Assembly: GCA_016789485.1 (NCBI GenBank) | Contig: JAEURE010000099.1 | Coordinates: 1-8,444 of the forward strand | Direction of reading: 5' to 3' | Length of the DNA: 8,444 bases | From: Anaerolineales bacterium | Lineage (GTDB): Bacteria > Chloroflexota > Anaerolineae > Anaerolineales > Villigracilaceae | Shown here: in pieces, positions 1 through 4,489 of the stretch | Numbering within the stretch: position 1 is the stretch's first letter | Layout: every line of letters begins with the position of its first letter | Translations under genes and position numbers: made by a program | Notes under the pieces: generated by a model | What the model was told of the DNA's origin: nothing | Databases searched by the model: none | What the model saw: only the letters and a program-made list of their open reading frames with translations

Positions 1-1
1 G

Positions 2-292
2 GATGGGGTCACTGTGGCCGGGGTGATGGATACCGAACAGGTCGACTCAAATGTCGGCACGGAGTTCGACCCGTTCCGTCAGGCAGGCTTGGATGTGTAC
101 CGTGACACAAATCGAGGTCAAATGCACCATAAAGTCATGATCATTGACGAAAGCATTGTGCTCTTTGGCTCTTATAATTTCACCAACAGCGCCGAGGATC
201 GAAATGACGAAACCCTACTTGTTATCTATAACGAGGAAATTGCCGCACAATTCATGAAGGAATTCCAAAGGATATACGGGCAGGCGCAATGA
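2..292 (+). CDS. Phospholipase D-like protein, C-terminal part (5' truncated)
   Basis: The frame is open to the left edge of the window, so only the last 96 residues are visible and the true start lies outside. The fragment carries a complete HKD motif (H-H-K-V-M-I-I-D at about 134-157 of the window sequence, matching HxKxxxxD), followed by G-S-Y-N-F-T and then an acidic N-D-E segment. This HxK(x4)D plus GSxN arrangement is the signature of the phospholipase D superfamily, in which two such motifs form one active site that cleaves phosphodiester bonds through a covalent phospho-histidine. The visible copy would be the second of the two motifs, or the only one in a small Nuc-type nuclease dimer. 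Substrate (phospholipid or nucleic acid) cannot be told from this part. It ends in a TGA at 290-292, and a gap of 120 bp containing a separate promoter candidate follows, so it is probably not cotranscribed with the next gene. Confidence 0.85.
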   Translation, partial: DGVTVAGVMDTEQVDSNVGTEFDPFRQAGLDVYRDTNRGQMHHKVMIIDESIVLFGSYNFTNSAEDRNDETLLVIYNEEIAAQFMKEFQRIYGQAQ

Positions 293-346
293 ATTTTCTC
301 AAAGGATTTTTACACTCTTAATTTTCCCCGTTGTCTTGAATAAGCC

Positions 347-373
347 GTAACTTTTTCACCCCTATTGCGACTA
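347..373 (+). promoter_or_regulatory. Candidate ECF-type promoter of the 413-4312 gene cluster
   Basis: GTAACTTTTT (347-356) resembles the AAC-containing -35 element typical of ECF sigma factors. It is followed after 16 nt (counting from the AAC at 349-351) by CGACTA (368-373), which resembles the CGTC/TCTA-type -10 of that class. The implied start near 380 gives a leader of about 33 nt that ends in a good ribosome binding site. An ECF sigma gene lies downstream in the same gene run, so autoregulation is plausible. This was read by eye and no consensus model was computed. Confidence 0.35.
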
Positions 374-402
374 TTTGGATGTAACCAATCAACAATAAAA
401 AA

Positions 403-408
403 GAGGTG
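403..408 (+). promoter_or_regulatory. Ribosome binding site of the lipoprotein gene
   Basis: GAGGTG ends 4 nt before the ATG at 413. It is a strong Shine-Dalgarno match in an A-rich leader, and it fixes this start codon. Confidence 0.7.
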
Positions 409-412
409 AAAA

Positions 413-997
413 ATGAAAAAGGTATCTCGGGTTCTTTTGTTTGTAATGGCGCTGACCGCTGTGCTTCTCAGTGCCTGCGGCGGGGCTGCGGCTGCCACAC
501 AAACCGCCGGCGCAGGGAAAGCTCAGGCTGCCCTTGTCGAATTTACAGGCGTTATTGAAGCCATCAATGGCGATCAATGGACAGTGGGCGGCACCGTCAT
601 TACCGTTCCCACTACTGTCTTGCGTGATGGTCCCTATCAGGTTGGGGATGTCGTCAAAGTGGAAGTGGAAGTTCAGGCGGATGGCTCAGCAGTAGTCACC
701 CGTGTGGAAACACCCACTCCAACTGACACTACGGGCAATGATAATTCCAACGCCAACGTCAATTCGAATGCCAATAGCAATGCGAACGCGAACAGCAACA
801 CCAGCATCAACGGCAATTCAAATGCCAATAGCAATTCCAATGTGAACAGCAACAGCAATGACTCCAATTCCAATGGCGATGATAGCGGCGGTAATAGCAA
901 TGACAGCAATGACAATAATGATGATCACGGCGGAAACTCTGGCAACGATAATGAAGACGGCGATGACAAAGGCGGCGGCAACGATAACGATGACTAA
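413..997 (+). CDS. DUF5666-like lipoprotein with Asn/Asp-rich tail
   Basis: This is a 194-residue protein. Residues 1-21 form a lipoprotein signal peptide (MKK, then a hydrophobic stretch, then lipobox L-S-A-C), with Cys22 as the predicted lipidated residue, so the mature protein should be anchored on the outer face of the membrane. Residues 42-99 form one small beta-rich module (V-E-F-T-G-V-I-E-A-I ... V-G-D-V-V-K-V-E-V) that looks like DUF5666, a family of unknown biochemical role. Residues 100-108 are a Thr/Pro linker. Residues 109-194 are low complexity: first Asn-Ser/Asn-Ala repeats, then Asp/Gly/Asn/His. Such a tail is probably disordered and could bind divalent cations, but nothing shows this directly. 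The same module and tail type recur in the membrane protein encoded at 3179-4312. It is the first gene of a run of four, and the next gene starts within 100 bp. The lipoprotein call is firm; the function is unknown. Confidence 0.85.
   Translation: MKKVSRVLLFVMALTAVLLSACGGAAAATQTAGAGKAQAALVEFTGVIEAINGDQWTVGGTVITVPTTVLRDGPYQVGDVVKVEVEVQADGSAVVTRVETPTPTDTTGNDNSNANVNSNANSNANANSNTSINGNSNANSNSNVNSNSNDSNSNGDDSGGNSNDSNDNNDDHGGNSGNDNEDGDDKGGGNDNDD
737..994 (+). repeat. Low-complexity Asn/Ser/Asp codon repeat
   Basis: This is in-frame repetitive DNA encoding the tail of the lipoprotein (residues 109-194). It is built from AAT/AAC alternating with AGC/GCC and later GAT/GGC codons. It includes a near-perfect 22-nt direct duplication at 760-781 and 814-835 with one mismatch, offset by 54 bp (18 codons). 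The repeat keeps the reading frame, which fits expansion and contraction of a tolerated tail. Confidence 0.75.
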
Positions 998-1094
998 TCG
1001 TCAGGCAGATATTGTCCAATAATTTGAGGGTCGCTTGGATAACGCAAACACGTCCAGGCGGCCTATCTTTGCGAAAATCACCACTGGAAAATCA

Positions 1095-2576
1095 ATGACA
1101 AAGCGCTTTCTTGTTCCCGTCTTTCTGTTCGTTCTTTTTTTTGCGGTCATGGCCATTGTTCAATTTGCCACACCCAACCTGCCTGACAATGATGGTTTTT
1201 ATCATATAAAACTGGCCTGGCTGATGCGGACAGAGAGTTTGAAGCCCGATTTTCCGTGGCTGCCATTGAGTATTCTGAACGAAGCTGAGTTTTACGATCA
1301 CCATTTTCTTTTCCATGTTGCGTTGATCCCCTTCACGTATGGCAATTTACGCCTCGGCGCAAAATGGGCGTCGGTTTTCTTTTCAGCGATTTCTTTTCTT
1401 GCGGTATGGTATTTGTTTTACCGCCAAAAGGTTCCTTTATCGTGGTTATGGGCGCTGGCGTTGTTGGGAATTTCCGATGCTTTTCTGTACCGAATGTCCA
1501 TCACTCGCGCTCAGTCCCTGTCATTGGCGGTCCTGGCGCTTGGGTTAGCCTGGATTTTGGAAGGGAAGTACAAGCAACTGGCGGTTTTGTCTTTCCTTTA
1601 TGTTTGGATGTATGACGCCTTTCCACTCATGCTGATGCTTGCTGGCTTGCATTTCATCTCGATTTTGTTGATGGAGCGAAGACTGGAGTTTCGTCCGCTG
1701 GTGTGGGTCGGAGTTGGCATTCTGGCCGGGTTGATCATCAACCCTTATTTCCCCAATAACCTGATCTTTACCTGGCACCACCTTCTGCCAAAACTGGCAG
1801 ACGCCACTTCGGTCAGCGTTGGAAACGAATGGTATCCGTACGATACGGCTCAACTACTGAAAAACTCACTGCCTGCGCTGCTCGCCTTTGCCAGCGGAAC
1901 TTTTGCTCTCGGGCTTTCAGGCCGCAAAATGGATGTACGGATCGCCACCTCTTTTTTTATTGCCCTTTTGTTTGGACTGATGTTGTTCAAAGCCCGCAGG
2001 TTCGTGGAATACTTTCCGCCTTTTGCCTTGATCTTTGCGGCTTTTGCCTGGTCGCCTCTTTTTCCAACCTCTCAGCCTGCTGCAGTACCTTTGAAATTCC
2101 CCGCGCTGATTCGGGCAAACTTAAATCTCGTTGTATTGGCGTTAGCCGTCCTGATAGGAATCATACGAACGATTCCTGCTGCACAAAGCAGCATCGCTTC
2201 CTCTAAACCGTATGATTTATACGGCGGCGCATCCGTCTGGCTGATTCAAAATACCCCGGCTGGAGAGCGGGTCTTCCAGACCGATTGGGACGATTTCCCG
2301 CGTTTGTTTTTCTATAATACTCACAACACGTATCTTGCTGGCCTCGACCCCACGTACCTTCAGTTATACGACAGCGATTTGTATGATCTTTGGGTGAGTA
2401 TCACTCGTGGGGAAGTGGAGCAGCCATCAGGTCTGATTTTGAAGCGTTTCTCGTCGCGTTTTGTGATCACAGATTTGGATCATCAAGGGTTTATTGATCA
2501 AGCAGCCAAAGACCCTGGCATGAAAGAAGTCTATCGGGACGGGCAGGCCGTCGTTTTTGAAGTATTCGAACCATGA
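1095..2576 (+). CDS. Polytopic membrane protein, possible GT-C type glycosyltransferase
   Basis: From ATG 1095 the protein is 493 residues. A TTG at 1035 would add 20 residues and has a better ribosome binding site (GAGGG at 1026-1030), so the start is undecided. ATG was chosen because M-T-K-R followed at once by a hydrophobic helix is a typical membrane-protein N-terminus. Many hydrophobic helices fill residues 5 to about 370; residues 373-493 form a soluble C-terminal domain with W-L-I-Q-N-T-P, D-W-D-D-F-P and G-L-D-P motifs. The first extracytoplasmic loop has D-N-D-G-F-Y-H (31-37), and Y-D-H-H lies at 67-70. Acidic residues in that first loop, a DHH motif in the second and a soluble C-terminal domain recall GT-C glycosyltransferases of the PMT/STT3 kind, which use lipid-linked sugar donors. 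That assignment is inference; overall similarity was not tested. It lies 97 bp after the lipoprotein gene (37 bp if TTG is used) and 25 bp before the sigma gene. Confidence 0.8.
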   Translation: MTKRFLVPVFLFVLFFAVMAIVQFATPNLPDNDGFYHIKLAWLMRTESLKPDFPWLPLSILNEAEFYDHHFLFHVALIPFTYGNLRLGAKWASVFFSAISFLAVWYLFYRQKVPLSWLWALALLGISDAFLYRMSITRAQSLSLAVLALGLAWILEGKYKQLAVLSFLYVWMYDAFPLMLMLAGLHFISILLMERRLEFRPLVWVGVGILAGLIINPYFPNNLIFTWHHLLPKLADATSVSVGNEWYPYDTAQLLKNSLPALLAFASGTFALGLSGRKMDVRIATSFFIALLFGLMLFKARRFVEYFPPFALIFAAFAWSPLFPTSQPAAVPLKFPALIRANLNLVVLALAVLIGIIRTIPAAQSSIASSKPYDLYGGASVWLIQNTPAGERVFQTDWDDFPRLFFYNTHNTYLAGLDPTYLQLYDSDLYDLWVSITRGEVEQPSGLILKRFSSRFVITDLDHQGFIDQAAKDPGMKEVYRDGQAVVFEVFEP

Positions 2577-2601
2577 TAATATATTGTAAATTGAATGTGA
2601 A

Positions 2602-3186
2602 ATGACAAATTTTGGAACACGGATGTCAATAAAACTCATGACTGCTGCGGACGGGAAACAGGAATTGAAAGACCTGCGCGAGATCGATGCAAAAACGATC
2701 GGCGCAATATACGACAAATATTTTTCCGAGGTCTATCGATATGTGTTGTATCGAATCGGAGATCAGTCCCAGGCGGAAGATATTGCCAGCGACGTATTCA
2801 TCCGCCTGCTTGAAGCGGTGAAGGATGGACGCGGTCCCCAAACCAACCTCAAAGGCTGGTTGATCGGGACGGCATCTCATGCCGTTGCTGATTACATGCG
2901 AAAAAAATACCGTCGCCCTGAAGATGAGATCTCCGATTCGCTGCCAGACCTGAAACCTGGTCCCGCTTTCGAAGTGGATCAACGCGAACAAAACCGTGCT
3001 GTACAAAGCGCGTATACACAATTAACCCCGGAACAACAAGATGTATTGGCCTTGCGGTTTGGGCAGGGATACTCTCTCGAGGAGACCGCGGAGTTTATGA
3101 ATAAAAATGTCAACGCGGTAAAAGCTCTCCAATTCCGTGCATTAGCTGCTCTCCAGCGCGAGCTTGGCGAGGTGGATTATGAATAA
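2602..3186 (+). CDS. ECF-type sigma-70 family RNA polymerase sigma factor
   Basis: This 194-residue protein has the two-domain ECF layout. Region sigma-2 spans about residues 33-105 (Y-D-K-Y-F-S-E-V-Y-R-Y-V ... A-E-D-I-A-S-D-V-F ... G-W-L-I-G-T-A ... D-Y-M-R-K-K), covering core-RNAP binding and -10 recognition. Region sigma-4 spans about 133-188 (L-T-P-E-Q-Q-D-V-L-A-L-R-F, then the helix-turn-helix Y-S-L-E-E-T-A-E-F-M-N-K-N-V-N-A-V-K), which reads the -35 element. There is no sigma-3. In-frame ATGs at 2602, 2623 and 2638 are all possible starts; none has a strong ribosome binding site, and the first 25 or so residues lie outside the conserved domain. Its stop overlaps the start of the DUF5667-like gene, the usual arrangement for a sigma factor and its regulator. 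It probably directs transcription of this cluster and of other envelope genes. The family is certain; the signal is unknown. Confidence 0.93.
   Translation: MTNFGTRMSIKLMTAADGKQELKDLREIDAKTIGAIYDKYFSEVYRYVLYRIGDQSQAEDIASDVFIRLLEAVKDGRGPQTNLKGWLIGTASHAVADYMRKKYRRPEDEISDSLPDLKPGPAFEVDQREQNRAVQSAYTQLTPEQQDVLALRFGQGYSLEETAEFMNKNVNAVKALQFRALAALQRELGEVDYE
3169..3172 (+). promoter_or_regulatory. Ribosome binding site inside the sigma gene for the coupled regulator gene
   Basis: GAGG at 3169-3172 lies 6 nt before ATG 3179, within the last codons of the sigma gene. It decides the start of the next gene in favour of ATG 3179 over the upstream in-frame TTG at 3164, and it supports translational coupling. 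Confidence 0.6.
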
Positions 3187-4312
3187 TATTTTTGATGCTC
3201 TTGAAATTTGCCTGAGTGAAATGGAAAACGGCGCGGATATGGAAACTGTCCTCGCGCGCTTCCCCAATCTGGCAGGTGAACTACGCCCGATACTCGAAAC
3301 ATCCATGAAGGCCAGAGATATGTCTGCTGACCAGCCTTCACCAGAAGCCATTCGCCGCGGACGCGCTCGTTTAATGCAGCGCGCCGCGGAAATGCGCGAG
3401 TCTAAGGCTGCTCCCCGTAAACGTGTTATCCCTGCCTTTCAAAGGCTGGCTCTATCGTTTTCATTGGCAGCGGTGCTCCTGCTTAGCGGAACGGGGCTGC
3501 TCAATGCGTCTGCCTCTGCATTGCCGGGTGAGAACCTGTACCCTGTGAAACGCACGTGGGAAGGTCTGCGCCTGCTCTTGATCTTTGATAAGGAAGCGCG
3601 TACCTTGCTTGAAGATCAATTTGAATATGAACGTTTGCATGAAGTGAATAAACTACTCACCGAAGGCCGTCATACGACCATTCAATTTGCAGGCGTTTTC
3701 ATGCAGGTAAATGGCAAAACTTACGTTTCAGGTGTTCCGGTCATGGTTCCTGCCAATCTGGCGTTGCCCGCGAATGGTGCGGCGGTTATCCTTAAAGGAC
3801 AAACCAATCCGCAAGGAGTGGTGGAAGTTGAGTCTCTGGATTTGCTCCCGGATGGTTCCGTTGTGCCGGTAGGCAACCCAATCGAGATGGAAGTGGAATC
3901 TGAATCGGATTCAAATAATACGGTCAAACCTGCTGCAACTCCCCAGTATTATGCAATGGAAGGGACACTTCAAGCCCTTTCGTCCACGACAATGGTTGTG
4001 AACGGTCTCACCGTGTACCCGGATAATGCAAAGATCGAGGGTGAATTGTGTATCGGTATCCGTGTGGAAGTGGAAGGATATTTCGTTTCAAGCGGCAGGT
4101 TTATGGTTGTAAAAGTGGAGGCGAAAGGCTCCTGTTCCACGGGCGGTGGGGATAATAACTCCAGCGGCAGTTCGGGTTCAAACAGCAATTCTGACGGCGG
4201 CAACGATGACAACCATGGCGGCGATGATCATGGCGGTAACGACAATGGCGGTGATGATAGCAACGACGATCACGGCGGTGGTAAAGACAGTAATGATAAT
4301 AACGATGACTAA
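3179..4312 (+). CDS. Transmembrane DUF5667/DUF5666-type protein, probable sigma-factor partner
   Basis: Starting at ATG 3179 (8-bp overlap with the sigma stop), the protein has 377 residues. Residues 1-85 are a cytoplasmic, charged, helical part (L-E-I-C-L-S-E-M-E-N-G ... F-P-N-L-A-G-E-L-R-P-I-L), the place where an anti-sigma domain would be expected. Residues 89-112 form one membrane helix. Residues 114-164 resemble DUF5667 (L-P-G-E-N-L-Y-P-V-K-R-T-W-E ... L-L-E-D-Q-F-E-Y-E-R). Two DUF5666-like beta modules follow (about 168-225 and 258-317), then an Asp/Asn/Gly/Ser/His tail (322-377). The position directly after an ECF sigma gene, the single membrane helix and the cytoplasmic N-terminus suggest a membrane anti-sigma factor with an external sensor. 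No zinc-binding HxxxCxxC anti-sigma motif is visible, so the mechanism would differ from ZAS proteins. The regulatory role is inferred; the architecture is seen. Confidence 0.85.
   Translation: MNNIFDALEICLSEMENGADMETVLARFPNLAGELRPILETSMKARDMSADQPSPEAIRRGRARLMQRAAEMRESKAAPRKRVIPAFQRLALSFSLAAVLLLSGTGLLNASASALPGENLYPVKRTWEGLRLLLIFDKEARTLLEDQFEYERLHEVNKLLTEGRHTTIQFAGVFMQVNGKTYVSGVPVMVPANLALPANGAAVILKGQTNPQGVVEVESLDLLPDGSVVPVGNPIEMEVESESDSNNTVKPAATPQYYAMEGTLQALSSTTMVVNGLTVYPDNAKIEGELCIGIRVEVEGYFVSSGRFMVVKVEAKGSCSTGGGDNNSSGSSGSNSNSDGGNDDNHGGDDHGGNDNGGDDSNDDHGGGKDSNDNNDD
4142..4309 (+). repeat. Low-complexity Asp/Asn/Gly/His codon repeat
   Basis: This is in-frame repetitive DNA for the tail of the DUF5667-type protein (residues 322-377), made of GAT/GAC, AAC, GGC and CAT/CAC codons. 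GAT-CA(C/T)-GGCGG units recur here and also occur in the lipoprotein tail (near 923-933). The last 15 nt around the stop codon (4299-4313) are identical to those of the lipoprotein gene (984-998). Confidence 0.65.
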
Positions 4313-4316
4313 TGAC

Positions 4317-4347
4317 AAAAACTGCGAGGAACTACCTCGCAGTTTTT
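4317..4347 (+). terminator. Intrinsic terminator closing the sigma-factor cluster
   Basis: A perfect 13-bp stem (AAAAACTGCGAGG at 4317-4329 against CCTCGCAGTTTTT at 4335-4347) encloses a 5-nt loop (AACTA). The stem begins 4 nt after the TAA of the DUF5667-type gene and ends in a T-run. The A-run on the left would also allow termination from the opposite side. Confidence 0.92.
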
Positions 4348-4365
4348 ATTTCCCTCTGATTTAAT

Positions 4366-4394
4366 TTGCCTTTTGGCATAAAATCGATTAAATT
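4366..4394 (+). promoter_or_regulatory. Weak candidate promoter of the ATPase gene
   Basis: The 142-bp gap 4348-4489 lies between a strong terminator and an isolated gene, so it must hold a promoter. The best vegetative-type pair seen is TTGCCT (4366-4371), 17 nt, TTAAAT (4389-4394). The match is modest and other AT-rich pairs are possible. Confidence 0.25.
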
Positions 4395-4473
4395 AATAGC
4401 CTAGCACAGCCGTTCTATTCCATTGTGATCCTAAAGTTTTAATAAACTGTTTGGGTCTGTATCAGGAAATTTC

Positions 4474-4478
4474 AGGAG
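4474..4478 (+). promoter_or_regulatory. Ribosome binding site of the ATPase gene
   Basis: AGGAG lies 11 nt before the ATG at 4490, within AGGAGAGAG. It supports ATG 4490 over the in-frame TTG at 4451, which has no comparable site. Confidence 0.55.
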
Positions 4479-4489
4479 AGAGAAACATC

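Noticed and set aside
673..915. Minus-strand Leu-rich frame opposite the lipoprotein tail
   Set aside because: Leu/Ser runs are simply the reverse complement of Asn/Asp/Ser codon repeats.
737..994. Possible CRISPR or tandem-repeat array
   Set aside because: The repeats are in-frame codon repeats without regular spacers or a constant repeat unit.
2555..2582. Internal vegetative promoter before the sigma gene (TTTTGA, 16 nt, TAATAT)
   Set aside because: The -35 matches only three of six consensus positions and lies in an AT-rich spacer where chance matches are common.
3164..3178. TTG start at 3164 for the DUF5667-type gene
   Set aside because: ATG 3179 has a GAGG site at proper spacing, and the TTG extension would translate that site as coding sequence.
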